Of a stretch of 64,000 bases of DNA, positions 24,092-32,426 are shown piece after piece (the stretch's first letter is position 1; each line of letters opens with the position of its first letter). Origin of the DNA: JAGWBD01 sp965197455 (lineage in GTDB: Bacteria > Chloroflexota > Anaerolineae > Aggregatilineales > Phototrophicaceae); contig OZ240208.1 in NCBI GenBank assembly GCA_965197455.1, positions 2,666,001 to 2,730,000 on the forward strand. The letters run 5' to 3'. The position numbers and the translations under genes were made by a program. A model generated the notes under the pieces. The model searched no databases and was not told where the DNA came from. It saw only the letters and a list, made by a program, of their open reading frames with translations.

Positions 24092-24715
24092 GTGAAGCTG
24101 CAACTGGCGCTCGACGGGACGCTTGATGAGGGCCTGGCCGTGCTGCGCGCGACGCACGAGGTGGTGGACGTGGCCGAAATCGGCACGCCACTGGTGTTGC
24201 GCGAAGGCGCCGGCGCGATCCGCCGGTTGCGCGCTGAATTTTCCACCTTGCCGCTGCTGGCGGATTTCAAGATTATGGATGCCGGCGGCATGGAGGCGCG
24301 CATCGCCTTTGACGCTGGCGCGAACATCGTGACCGTGCTGGGCGTCGCCGGCGACGAGACCATCGCGGCGGCCGTCGCGGCAGCGCAGGAGTGTGGCGGA
24401 GATTTGATGGTTGATTTGATGGCAGTACCGCAGCCGCTGCAACGCGTGCCGCAGTTGCTGGCGCTGGGTTGCGACACGTTTTGCGTGCATCGCGCCCATG
24501 ACGCCTGTGGTGACCCGGTCGCGCCGCTGCGCGCCTTGCGTGAAGCGTTGCCGCATCTGCGGCTGGCGGTGGCCGGCGGCATCACGGCGGAAACGATTAC
24601 TGCGCTGGCTGCGCTGCGCCCGGACACCGTCATTGTGGGCGGCGCCATCACGCGCGCTGCACAACCGGCCGCAGCCGCGCGCCGGCTGAGGGAAAGGATG
24701 TTGGCTCATGCCTGA
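24092..24715 (+). CDS. hxlA: 3-hexulose-6-phosphate synthase
   Basis: 207 residues, OMP-decarboxylase superfamily barrel; condenses formaldehyde with ribulose 5-phosphate in the ribulose monophosphate pathway. Visible hallmarks: VKLQLALDG, EIGTPLVLREG, LADFKIMDAG (catalytic Asp/Lys), VDLMAV, VHRAHDACG and AVAGGITAET. The GTG at 24092 is chosen because GAGGAG ends 5 bp before it; a GTG six bases earlier overlaps that site. The 8 bp overlap with a SIS-domain isomerase gene, the partner enzyme, supports hexulose phosphate synthase rather than the related keto-gulonate phosphate decarboxylase. Confidence 0.87.
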   Translation: MKLQLALDGTLDEGLAVLRATHEVVDVAEIGTPLVLREGAGAIRRLRAEFSTLPLLADFKIMDAGGMEARIAFDAGANIVTVLGVAGDETIAAAVAAAQECGGDLMVDLMAVPQPLQRVPQLLALGCDTFCVHRAHDACGDPVAPLRALREALPHLRLAVAGGITAETITALAALRPDTVIVGGAITRAAQPAAAARRLRERMLAHA

Positions 24716-25271
24716 CTATCGAACGTTGCTCGGGGAAGTGTTGCAGGAACTGGGCGCTGCCCTGGACGGCATCGACCCGGAAGCCGTCGCCGACCTGCGC
24801 CGCGATATTTTGCAGGCGCGGCGCATCTTCGTCGCCGGGCGCGGCCGCTCGGGACTGAAGATGCAGGCCTTCGCCATGCGCCTGATGCATCTCGACCTGG
24901 ACGTGCACGTCGTCGGCGCGGTGACCACGCCGGCCATCGGCGCGGGGGACCTGCTGATCATCGGCTCCGGCTCCGGCCAGACCTCCTCGCTCATTGGCCA
25001 GGCCCGCCGCGCCAGCGAACTCAACGCCCTGGTCGCGCTGATCACCATCGCCAACACGTCGCCGGTGAGCCAGTACGCTGATCACCTCCTGCGCATCAAG
25101 GCGTCCAGCCCCAAACTGGGGGAGGAGGCCGGCAGCGCCTCGGTGCAGCCGATGGGCTCGCTCTACGAGCAGTCGCTGGGCATCCTCTGTGACGTACTCA
25201 TCGGCCTGTTAATGGAAGATCTGGGCACCGATCACGGGCTCATGTTCGCGCGCCACGCCAATCTGGAATAG
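24708..25271 (+). CDS. hxlB: 6-phospho-3-hexuloisomerase
   Basis: 187 residues, SIS domain. Converts hexulose 6-phosphate to fructose 6-phosphate. GRGRSGLKMQAFAMRLMHL and IGSGSGQTSSLIGQARRA are the sugar-phosphate binding loops, and SVQPMGSLYEQSL is the conserved C-terminal active-site segment of this family. It overlaps hxlA by 8 bp and shares its promoter. Used either for formaldehyde detoxification or, in reverse, for making ribulose 5-phosphate when the pentose pathway is incomplete. Confidence 0.92.
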   Translation: MPDYRTLLGEVLQELGAALDGIDPEAVADLRRDILQARRIFVAGRGRSGLKMQAFAMRLMHLDLDVHVVGAVTTPAIGAGDLLIIGSGSGQTSSLIGQARRASELNALVALITIANTSPVSQYADHLLRIKASSPKLGEEAGSASVQPMGSLYEQSLGILCDVLIGLLMEDLGTDHGLMFARHANLE

Positions 25272-25286
25272 CGGCGCAGGCCGCAT

Positions 25287-25817
25287 TTAGCCGGGCACGC
25301 TCTCCGGCGCGCGGTCATGGTGGCGCATGACGAAGGCGGTCAGCGCTGCGCTGTCCGGCGCGTCCAGCGACAGCAAACGTCCCCAGGCGGCGGCCACCAT
25401 GCGCTGCTCGTTCTCCGGGCGCCAGGTCGCCACGATCCATTCAGGAAACTGTTCATGCAGGCGGCGGAAGGTCTCGATGACTTCCTGATCGCCCAGGTCG
25501 CGCCACGAAAGCCAGATCTGGCCATGCTCCAGGTTGTGGATGAGGTGCGCGTCCGGCAGGCGCTGCTCGTAAAAGCCGGCGCGTACGGGCGCGGCGTAGT
25601 GGTCGCCTGAAGTGGGCGGGTTGGAGTTGTAGCGCGTGGGCGGCATACCGACCGGGATGTGCTCGCGGCCCACGATGGGGTAGGGCTGGCTCTCATCCGG
25701 GATGGCGGCCAGGTTGATTTCCGCTGGCTGACGTTGGCTCAGCACCAGCAGCAGCACCAGCACAATGACCCCGGTCAGGCCGGCGATGGCGATGACAATC
25801 TGTCGTTCCCTGGGCAT
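25287..25817 (-). CDS. DUF3105 family membrane-anchored protein
   Basis: 176 residues from the ATG at 25817 (MPRERQIVIAIAGLTG). One N-terminal anchor helix (VIAIAGLTGVIVLVLLLVL) then an extracytoplasmic domain with the family hallmarks YNSNPPTSGDHY and HLIHNLEHGQIWLSW, whose conserved His and Glu suggest a metal site. DUF3105 proteins are common in actinobacteria and Chloroflexota; the function is not known. It is convergent with hxlB (15 bp) and 74 bp downstream of the trmH-like gene on the same strand. Confidence 0.85.
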   Translation of the reverse strand: MPRERQIVIAIAGLTGVIVLVLLLVLSQRQPAEINLAAIPDESQPYPIVGREHIPVGMPPTRYNSNPPTSGDHYAAPVRAGFYEQRLPDAHLIHNLEHGQIWLSWRDLGDQEVIETFRRLHEQFPEWIVATWRPENEQRMVAAAWGRLLSLDAPDSAALTAFVMRHHDRAPESVPG

Positions 25818-25891
25818 GACTGTGACCCACTGTCTATGGATCGATTTCGCGCCAGTGTAGCGGAAAGCGGGACTGTGGCGGCATGGTGAAG

Positions 25892-26695
25892 TTAAGAGTT
25901 TGCACAGGGGTTCACCGCGCGCCAGGCGTACATCAGCACGCCGCCCGCCACGGCGACGTTGAGCGACTCGGCGCGCCCGTAGAGCGGCAGGCTGACCAGG
26001 CGCTCGCATTGCCCGGCCAGCGCCTCGTCGAGTCCCTGCGCCTCGTTGCCCAGCGTCAGCGCCAGTCCACCCGTCCAGTCCTGCTCCGTCCAGCGCTGGC
26101 CACGCGTGTCCGCGCCATAGAGCGGCAGGCCCTGTTGCTGCAACCAGGCAAGCAGCAGCCGGGTCGACTCCACCTGAACCACAGGCAGGTTGAAGTATGA
26201 GCCCATGCTGGCGCGCAAGGCCTTCGGGTCGAGCGGGTCAACGCAGGGCGGCAAAATCAGCGCCGCGCAGGCGCCGACCGCATCGGCAGTACGCAGCAGC
26301 GTACCCAGATTGCCGGGGTCGCGCGGGCGGTCGAGCACCAGCACCAGGGGCTGCGCAGGCAGGCGGATGTCGGCCAGCGTGGTCTGCGGCAGCGCGAAGG
26401 TCACCACCAGGCCCTGGGGCGCGTCGCGTCCGGAGAGCGTGCGCAGCAGTGGCTCGCTGACCTCGTACAGCCGGGCGTTGTTGTTGCTGAAACGTTGCAG
26501 CAGGTCTGGCGCGGTCGGGCCCGTGAAGCTCCCGGGACAGTAAAAGACCTCCTGCGCCTGCCAGCCGGCCGCGAGCGCCATATGCAGCAGTTGCAGACCT
26601 TCGGCGACGAAGCGGCCCTGCAGCTGACGTTGCCGCCGCTGGTCGAGCTTGCGCAACGCGACGAAGTGCGGATTGCGGGGCGAGCTGATGATCAT
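25892..26695 (-). CDS. TrmH/SpoU family RNA 2'-O-methyltransferase
   Basis: 267 residues, SPOUT fold, S-adenosylmethionine-dependent. The N-terminal substrate-binding domain (FVALRKLDQRRQRQLQGRFV) precedes the three SpoU motifs: LDRPRDPGNLGTLLRTADA, LTLGNEAQGLDEAL and LPLYGRAESLNVAVAGGVLM. All catalytic-site residues (N and R in motif 1, E in motif 2, S-x-N in motif 3) are present. Target base, rRNA or tRNA, cannot be told. It is divergent from the str operon, with 290 bp between the two start codons. Confidence 0.93.
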   Translation of the reverse strand: MIISSPRNPHFVALRKLDQRRQRQLQGRFVAEGLQLLHMALAAGWQAQEVFYCPGSFTGPTAPDLLQRFSNNNARLYEVSEPLLRTLSGRDAPQGLVVTFALPQTTLADIRLPAQPLVLVLDRPRDPGNLGTLLRTADAVGACAALILPPCVDPLDPKALRASMGSYFNLPVVQVESTRLLLAWLQQQGLPLYGADTRGQRWTEQDWTGGLALTLGNEAQGLDEALAGQCERLVSLPLYGRAESLNVAVAGGVLMYAWRAVNPCANS

Positions 26696-26784
26696 GGCAA
26701 TTTGTCCGGGATGGTCATTTTAGCCTGCGGACTGTAGCATGATTTGTCGGGCGCAGGGGCTTCTGTCAACGCCGGCGATCGCCC

Positions 26785-26813
26785 TTGACACGCGATTCTG
26801 GCGCTGCTAGTAT
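26785..26813 (+). promoter_or_regulatory. Promoter of the str-S10-spc ribosomal operon
   Basis: TTGACA (26785-26790), exactly 17 bp, then TAGTAT (26808-26813). The expected transcript has a leader of roughly 165 nt before rpsL, with hairpins. Confidence 0.85.
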
Positions 26814-26913
26814 GCGTCGCCATGCCCCGGCAGCGTACCCTGGCTGCAGGCAATGGGTTGTCGGGAACCGGACACATATGGCGAAAGCGCCCCCGCGGGG
26901 GGTGGCTCGTCAT

Positions 26914-26954
26914 GGCGGAGACAACCAGGGCGTTCTGTGCGGACCGCCTTTTTT
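26914..26954 (+). terminator. Terminator-like hairpin in the rpsL leader (possible attenuator)
   Basis: GGCGG (26914-26918) can pair with CCGCC (26944-26948), directly followed by six Ts. A separate GC hairpin, CCCCCGCGGGGG, lies just upstream (about 26889-26902). The stem is short with a 25 nt loop, so termination may be partial or conditional. Confidence 0.45.
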
Positions 26955-26985
26955 ATGTGAAGACAGGCAGGTACGGGAGCGACAT

Positions 26986-27405
26986 ATGCCCACCATCAAC
27001 CAGCTGGTACGCCGCAAGCGCAAGAGCAAGAAGTCAAAGTCCAGTTCGCCAGCGCTGCAATACACCTTCAACGCCAACAAGCAGCGGCGCACGCGCAATA
27101 CGCGCGGCGCACCGCAGAAGCGCGGCGTCTGCACCCAGGTGAAGACCATGACGCCCAAGAAGCCCAACTCGGCCCTGCGCAAGGTGGCCCGCGTGCGCCT
27201 GACCAACGGCCTCGAGGTGACGGCCTACATTCCTGGCGAGGGGCATCAGCTGCAGGAGCACAGTGTGGTGCTGGTGCGTGGCGGCCGGGTGAAGGATCTG
27301 CCAGGCGTGCGCTATCACATCGTGCGTGGCACGTTGGACGCCGAGGGCGTGCAGAATCGCGGCCAGGCGCGCAGCAAATACGGCACCAAGCAGCCGCGCA
27401 ACTGA
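26986..27405 (+). CDS. rpsL: 30S ribosomal protein S12
   Basis: 139 residues, decoding-site protein of the 30S subunit. The start at 26986 gives MPTINQLVRRKRKSKKSKS; the longer open frame is leader. RGVCTQVKTMTPKKPNSALRK, with the decoding-site lysine, and EHSVVLVRGGRVKDLPGVRYH are standard. The protein is of the longer form, with an extra stretch (SSSPALQYTFNANKQRRTRN) between residues ~20 and 40. First gene of the ribosomal supercluster. Confidence 0.98.
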   Translation: MPTINQLVRRKRKSKKSKSSSPALQYTFNANKQRRTRNTRGAPQKRGVCTQVKTMTPKKPNSALRKVARVRLTNGLEVTAYIPGEGHQLQEHSVVLVRGGRVKDLPGVRYHIVRGTLDAEGVQNRGQARSKYGTKQPRN

Positions 27406-27423
27406 GCGAGAGGGGACTGAGAG

Positions 27424-27891
27424 ATGCCGAGAAGAAACCGTCCACCCAAACGCAAGGTGGCGCCGGACAACAAGTTCAGCAACGTGCACGTCGCCATGTT
27501 CATTAACCGCATGATGCACGGTGGCAAGAAGAGCACCGCCGCCCGCGTCATGTATCGCGCCCTCGATATCGTTGAGGAGCGCGCCCGCCGCGACCCGGTC
27601 GAGGTCTTCGAGCAGGCGCTGCGCAACGTGCAGCCCACTGTCGAGGTCAAGCCCAAGCGCGTCGGCGGCTCCACCTACCAGGTGCCGATTGAAGTGGTCG
27701 GCGACCGCTCACTGACCCTCGCCATGCGCTGGATTCTGGAATTCGCCCGTTCGCGCGGCGGACGCGGCATGCACGAAAAGCTGGCGGCCGAGCTGATGGA
27801 TGCGGCCAACAGCCAGGGCAACGCCATCAAACGCAAGGACGACACCCATCGAATGGCGGAGGCCAACCGCGCCTTCGCCCACTTCCGCTAG
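27424..27891 (+). CDS. rpsG: 30S ribosomal protein S7
   Basis: 155 residues, primary binder of the 16S 3' major domain. MPRRNRPPKRKVAPDNKFSN, FINRMMHGGKKSTAARVMY and AEANRAFAHFR are typical. Follows rpsL by 18 bp with a GAGAGG ribosome binding site and precedes fusA by 38 bp. Confidence 0.98.
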   Translation: MPRRNRPPKRKVAPDNKFSNVHVAMFINRMMHGGKKSTAARVMYRALDIVEERARRDPVEVFEQALRNVQPTVEVKPKRVGGSTYQVPIEVVGDRSLTLAMRWILEFARSRGGRGMHEKLAAELMDAANSQGNAIKRKDDTHRMAEANRAFAHFR

Positions 27892-27929
27892 CGCGGCAGG
27901 GTGGAAACGCAGGAGAGCACGAGCAACAC

Positions 27930-30035
27930 ATGAGCACAAAAGCCACGGGCAACCTGGACCTTAACCGGGTGCGCAACATCGGCATCATTGCCCATATTGA
28001 TGCCGGCAAAACGACCACCACCGAGCGCGTGCTGTATTACACCGGCATGGTGCATCGCATTGGCGAGGTACATGACGGCGCTGCCACCACCGACTACATG
28101 GCGCAGGAGCGTGAGCGCGGCATCACCATTACCTCGGCGGCGGTGAGTGCCAGCTGGAACGATCATCAGATCAACATTATTGATACGCCCGGCCACGTGG
28201 ACTTCACGGCCGAGGTGCAGCGCAGCCTGCGCGTGCTGGATGGCGGCGTGGTCGTCTTTGACGGCGTCGCCGGCGTCGAGCCGCAGTCCGAGACCGTCTG
28301 GCGTCAGGCGGACGATTACGAAGTGCCGCGCATCTGCTTCATCAACAAGCTGGATCGCACCGGCGCCGACTTCGAGCGCTGCGTGCAGATGATCATCGAC
28401 CGTCTGGGCGCCAACCCGGTGCCTATCCAGATGCCCTACGGCGAGGGCGAAAGCTTCGCGGGCATCATCGACCTGCTGACCATGGAACTGGTGACCTCCG
28501 GTGATGAGCTGGGCAGCGCCATCGAGCGTTACCCGATCCCGGAAAGCCACCGTGAGCAGGCCGAGACGATGCGCGCCGAGATGATCGAGAAGGTCGTTGA
28601 GGTCGATGAGTACCTCACCGAGAAATATTTGCTCGAGGAGCCCATCAGCGACGAAGAGCTGCTGGGGGCCCTGCGCGCCGGCACGCTGGACAGCAGCCTG
28701 CAGCCCGTGCTTTGCGGCTCCGCGCTGAAGAATCGTGGCGTGCAAATCCTGCTTGACCGCGTGGTTGACCTGTTGCCTTCGCCGCTGGATGTGCCGCCGG
28801 TTGAGGGTATCAACCCAAAAAACAACGAGACAGTGACGCGCGCGCCGGCAGATGAAGAGCCATTGGCCGCGCTGGTTTTCAAGATCGTCACCGATCCCTT
28901 CGTGGGCCGCCTGGCCTTCTTCCGCGTCTATTCCGGCGTGCTGCGCACTGGCACCATGCTGCAAAACACGACCAATGGCCGACGCGAGCGCATCGGACGC
29001 ATTGTGCGCATGTTCGCTGACCGGCGCGAGGACGTGGACGAGGTGCACGCCGGCGACATCGCGGCCATCCTCGGCCTCAAGACCACCTTCACCGGCGATA
29101 CGCTCAGCGACCGGCAGCGTCAGATCGTGCTGGAGCAGATCAGCTTCCCGGAACCGGTGATCGAGGTCGCCATCGAGCCCAACACGCGCGGCGATCAGGA
29201 CAAGATGGGCGTGGCCCTGCAACGCCTGGCCGAAGAGGACCCGACCTTCAAGGTCGAGGTCGATGACAAGCTGGGCCAGACGCGCATTCGGGGCATGGGC
29301 GAACTGCACCTTGAGGTGCTGGTCGACCGCATGATGCGTGAGTTTGGTGTGGAGGCCCGCGTGGGACGCCCGCGCGTGGCCTATCGCGAGGCCGTGACGC
29401 GGTCGGCCCGTATTGACACGACCTTCAGGCGCCAGACCGGCGGTTCCGGTCAGTACGCGCGCATCCGCGTGGAGTATGAACCGCTGACGGCGGAGGAACG
29501 CGAGCTGGCCAGTGATGGTCTGCTCTTCGAGAACAAGATCCGCGGGGGTTCCATTCCGCAAGAGTTCATCCGCCCGACCGAGAAAGGCATTCGCGAGGCG
29601 ATGCAGGGTGGTGTGCTGGCCGGTTATCCGGTGGTGAACCTGAAGGCCACGCTGGTGGATGGCAGCCATCACGAGGTGGATTCAAGCGAGATCGCCTTCA
29701 AGATTGCCGGCTCGATGAGCCTCAAGGAAGGCGTGCGAAGCGCCGGACCGGTGTTGCTGGAGCCGACGATGAAGGTCGAGGTGGTCGCGCCGGACGAATA
29801 CACCGGCCCGGTGGTCGGCGACCTGTCCGCGCGGCGCGGCGTGGTGTCGGGGATGGAGCCCCGCGGCGACGGCTCCACCTCCATGCGCGCCAGCGTGCCG
29901 CTGGGCGAGATGTTCGGCTATGCCACGGGCCTGCGCAACCTGACCCAGGGGCGCGGCAACTTCACGATGGAGTTTAACAAGTATGCAATCGCGCCGCCTG
30001 CCATTGCCGATGAGGTGATCCAGGGCGGCGGCTAG
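27930..30035 (+). CDS. fusA: Translation elongation factor G
   Basis: 701 residues, GTPase that drives translocation. G1 AHIDAGKTTTTERVL, switch I RERGITITSAA, G3 DTPGHVDFTAEV and G4 NKLDR are all normal. Domain IV carries FRRQTGGSGQYARIRVEYEP and the C-terminus GYATGLRNLTQGRGNFTMEF. Length matches the canonical ~700-residue form. Lies in the classical str order between rpsG and tuf. Confidence 0.98.
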   Translation: MSTKATGNLDLNRVRNIGIIAHIDAGKTTTTERVLYYTGMVHRIGEVHDGAATTDYMAQERERGITITSAAVSASWNDHQINIIDTPGHVDFTAEVQRSLRVLDGGVVVFDGVAGVEPQSETVWRQADDYEVPRICFINKLDRTGADFERCVQMIIDRLGANPVPIQMPYGEGESFAGIIDLLTMELVTSGDELGSAIERYPIPESHREQAETMRAEMIEKVVEVDEYLTEKYLLEEPISDEELLGALRAGTLDSSLQPVLCGSALKNRGVQILLDRVVDLLPSPLDVPPVEGINPKNNETVTRAPADEEPLAALVFKIVTDPFVGRLAFFRVYSGVLRTGTMLQNTTNGRRERIGRIVRMFADRREDVDEVHAGDIAAILGLKTTFTGDTLSDRQRQIVLEQISFPEPVIEVAIEPNTRGDQDKMGVALQRLAEEDPTFKVEVDDKLGQTRIRGMGELHLEVLVDRMMREFGVEARVGRPRVAYREAVTRSARIDTTFRRQTGGSGQYARIRVEYEPLTAEERELASDGLLFENKIRGGSIPQEFIRPTEKGIREAMQGGVLAGYPVVNLKATLVDGSHHEVDSSEIAFKIAGSMSLKEGVRSAGPVLLEPTMKVEVVAPDEYTGPVVGDLSARRGVVSGMEPRGDGSTSMRASVPLGEMFGYATGLRNLTQGRGNFTMEFNKYAIAPPAIADEVIQGGG

Positions 30036-30099
30036 AGCGAAGTTTCGTTCGTATGGCGCGTGTGCGCCACATCGTTCGCAGCATGCAAGAGGATAAACC

Positions 30100-31299
30100 A
30101 TGGGAAAGCAGAAATTCGACCGCAGCAAACCGCACGTCAACATCGGCACCATCGGCCATGTCGATCATGGCAAGACCACACTGACCGCTGCTATCACGCG
30201 CGTGCTGGCCATGGCTGGCCGCGCCAAATTGATGGCCTATGAAGACATCGACAGCGCCCCGGAAGAGAAGGCCCGCGGCATCACCATCAACATCCGCCAC
30301 GTGGAGTACGAGACGGAAAACCGTCACTACGCCCACGTGGACTGCCCCGGCCACCGTGACTACATCAAGAACATGATCACCGGCGCGGCGCAGATGGATG
30401 GCGCCATTCTCGTGGTCAGCGCGCCCGACGGCCCCATGCCGCAGACGCGTGAGCACGTCCTGCTGGCGCGCCAGGTTGAGGTGCCGGCCATGGTCGTCTA
30501 CCTCAACAAGATCGACCAGATGGACGATGAAGAGCTGCTGGAACTGGTCGAGCTGGAGCTGGCCGAGCTGCTGGACAGCTACGGCTTCCCCGAGGACACG
30601 CCCATCGTGCGCGGGTCCGCGCTGGCGGCCATCGAGAGCACCAGTGACGACATCGACGCCCCCGAGTACGCGTCCATTCTGGCGCTGATGGATGTGGTGG
30701 ACGAGTGGATTCCGACGCCGGTGCGCGAAGAGGATCGCCCCTTCCTGATGCCGATCGAGGACGTCTTCACCATCAAGGGTCGTGGCACCGTGGTCACCGG
30801 GCGCGTCGAGCGCGGCCGCATGACCAAGGGCGAGGAAGTCGACATCGTCGGCCTGAGTGACGCGATCGACAAGACCGTCGTCACCGGCATCGAGATGTTC
30901 TACAAGGAACTCGACGCGGCGGTGGCGGGCGACAACGCCGGCATTCTGCTGCGTGGCAAGACGCGCGACGAGGTGGAGCGCGGCCAGGTGCTGGCGCGTG
31001 TCGGCAGCATCGAGCCGCACAAGCGCTTCAGGAGCCAGGTGTACGTGCTGCGCAAGGACGAGGGTGGCCGTCACAAGGCCTTCTTCCCCGGCTACCGCCC
31101 GCAGTTCTACATCCGCACCATGGATGTGACCGGCACCATCAACCTGCCGGACGGCGTGGAGATGGTTATGCCGGGCGACAACGTTGAGCTGGAAGTGGAA
31201 CTGATCATCCCGGTCGCGCTGGAGCAGGGCTCGAAGTTCGCCATCCGTGAGGGTGGTCTGACCGTGGGCGCCGGTTCCATCACGAAAATTCTGGACTGA
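30100..31299 (+). CDS. tuf: Translation elongation factor Tu
   Basis: 399 residues, delivers aminoacyl-tRNA to the ribosome. G1 GHVDHGKTTLT, G3 DCPGH, G4 NKID and the domain II-III sequence are canonical. Two switch-region positions are unusual: residue 66 is Arg (NIRHVEY, normally Ser) and residue 86 is Arg (DCPGHRDYIKNM, normally Ala), directly after the catalytic histidine. The codons read CGC and CGT, so these are not single-base ambiguities in a Ser or Ala codon. Other small changes: GGRHKAFFPGYRPQFYIRTM and KILD at the end. The only tuf in this window. Confidence 0.97.
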   Translation: MGKQKFDRSKPHVNIGTIGHVDHGKTTLTAAITRVLAMAGRAKLMAYEDIDSAPEEKARGITINIRHVEYETENRHYAHVDCPGHRDYIKNMITGAAQMDGAILVVSAPDGPMPQTREHVLLARQVEVPAMVVYLNKIDQMDDEELLELVELELAELLDSYGFPEDTPIVRGSALAAIESTSDDIDAPEYASILALMDVVDEWIPTPVREEDRPFLMPIEDVFTIKGRGTVVTGRVERGRMTKGEEVDIVGLSDAIDKTVVTGIEMFYKELDAAVAGDNAGILLRGKTRDEVERGQVLARVGSIEPHKRFRSQVYVLRKDEGGRHKAFFPGYRPQFYIRTMDVTGTINLPDGVEMVMPGDNVELEVELIIPVALEQGSKFAIREGGLTVGAGSITKILD

Positions 31300-31328
31300 G
31301 CTGTCCGCCGACCGGGCGTATGAGATGT

Positions 31329-31359
31329 GGATGCCGGGGCAAACACGCCGCCGGCATCC
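31329..31359 (+). promoter_or_regulatory. Perfect hairpin in the tuf-rpsJ spacer
   Basis: GGATGCCGG (31329-31337) and CCGGCATCC (31351-31359) form a 9 bp perfect stem with a 13 nt loop. No U-run follows, so it is more likely an RNA processing or regulatory element ahead of the S10 genes than a terminator. Confidence 0.5.
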
Positions 31360-31380
31360 CCTGTAAGTGAGACGAGGCAT

Positions 31381-31692
31381 ATGGCCGCAAAAAGCAGGAT
31401 CCGGATCCGACTGAAGGCCTACGACCACCGCGTGCTGGATCAGTCCGCGCGCCGCATTGTGGAGACGGCCGAGCGCACCGGCGCCAGCGTGGTGGGGCCA
31501 GTGCCCCTGCCCACGCGTATCGAGCGCTTCACGGTGCGCCGTTCGCCTTTCATCGACAAAACGTCGCAGGAACACTTCGAGATTCGCACCCACAAGCGCC
31601 TGATCGACGTACTGGACCCGGACAGCCGGACCATCGACACGCTGATGCGTCTGAACCTGCCCGCCGGCGTGGATATCGAGATCAGGATTTAG
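31381..31692 (+). CDS. rpsJ: 30S ribosomal protein S10
   Basis: 103 residues, also NusE in transcription antitermination. RIRIRLKAYDHRVLDQSA, VGPVPLPTRIERFTV and EIRTHKRLIDVLDP are diagnostic. The ATG at 31381 gives the conserved N-terminus; it follows the tuf-rpsJ hairpin by about 20 bp. First gene of the S10 part. Confidence 0.98.
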   Translation: MAAKSRIRIRLKAYDHRVLDQSARRIVETAERTGASVVGPVPLPTRIERFTVRRSPFIDKTSQEHFEIRTHKRLIDVLDPDSRTIDTLMRLNLPAGVDIEIRI

Positions 31693-31761
31693 CGCGCACG
31701 CAGGCCTGCCCGGCCTGCCACTGCGTCGAGCAGCGCGGGGGAAGCTGCCCCGCCGGAGGTC

Positions 31762-32421
31762 ATGATGAAGGGCATCATCGGTAAAAAGGTCGGGATGACC
31801 CAGGTGTTTGACGAGAGCGGTAACGTCATCCCGGTGACGGTCATTGAGGCCGGCCCCTGCTATGTGACCCAGGTGCGCAACGAGGCGCGCGACGGCTACA
31901 CGGCGGTGCAGCTGGGCTTCGGCGAAATCCGTCCGCGTCGCCTGACCCAGGGTCAACTGGGGCATCTGCAGCGAAACAACCTGCCGGCCCTGCGTTACCT
32001 GCGCGAATTCCGCATTCGCGGTGGTGAGCCGGACGTTGAGGAAGGGCAGCAGATCAACGCTGACGTCTTCGAGGTCGGCGACCGCGTGGACGTCATCGGC
32101 AAGAGCAAGGGTCGCGGCTTCCAGGGCACCATCAAGCGCCATGGCTTCCGTCGCCAGCCGAAGACGCATGGCCAGTCCGACCGCGAGCGCGCGCCAGGCT
32201 CCATCGGCGCCGGCTCGACGCCCGGGCGCGTCATCAAGGGCATGCGCATGGCGGGGCGCATGGGCAACGACCGCATCACCATGCAGAACCTGGAAGTGGT
32301 CGTCGTCGATGCGGAGAAGAACCTGATTGCGGTGCGCGGCTCGATCCCTGGCACGCGCGGCGGCATCGTCATGTTGAAGCCCGCGCGCGAGCGCTACCGT
32401 ACACGGCGCGAGAGGAGCTGA
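31762..32421 (+). CDS. rplC: 50S ribosomal protein L3
   Basis: 219 residues. MKGIIGKKVGMTQVFDESGN, then GRGFQGTIKRHGF and SIGAGSTPGRVIKGMRMAG are family signatures. Two successive ATGs (31762, 31765) follow a GGAGG; either may be used. A GC-rich hairpin (GCGGGG/CCCCGC) lies in the spacer after rpsJ. Confidence 0.97.
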   Translation: MMKGIIGKKVGMTQVFDESGNVIPVTVIEAGPCYVTQVRNEARDGYTAVQLGFGEIRPRRLTQGQLGHLQRNNLPALRYLREFRIRGGEPDVEEGQQINADVFEVGDRVDVIGKSKGRGFQGTIKRHGFRRQPKTHGQSDRERAPGSIGAGSTPGRVIKGMRMAGRMGNDRITMQNLEVVVVDAEKNLIAVRGSIPGTRGGIVMLKPARERYRTRRERS

Positions 32422-32426
32422 CCGAC

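Noticed and set aside
27888..29672. 594-codon minus-strand frame opposite fusA
   Set aside because: Antisense shadow of a canonical EF-G gene.
29974..32169. 731-codon open frame on the minus strand opposite tuf, rpsJ and rplC
   Set aside because: Low-complexity His/Asp/Leu-rich translation, antisense to three certain ribosomal-cluster genes; a GC-rich shadow frame.
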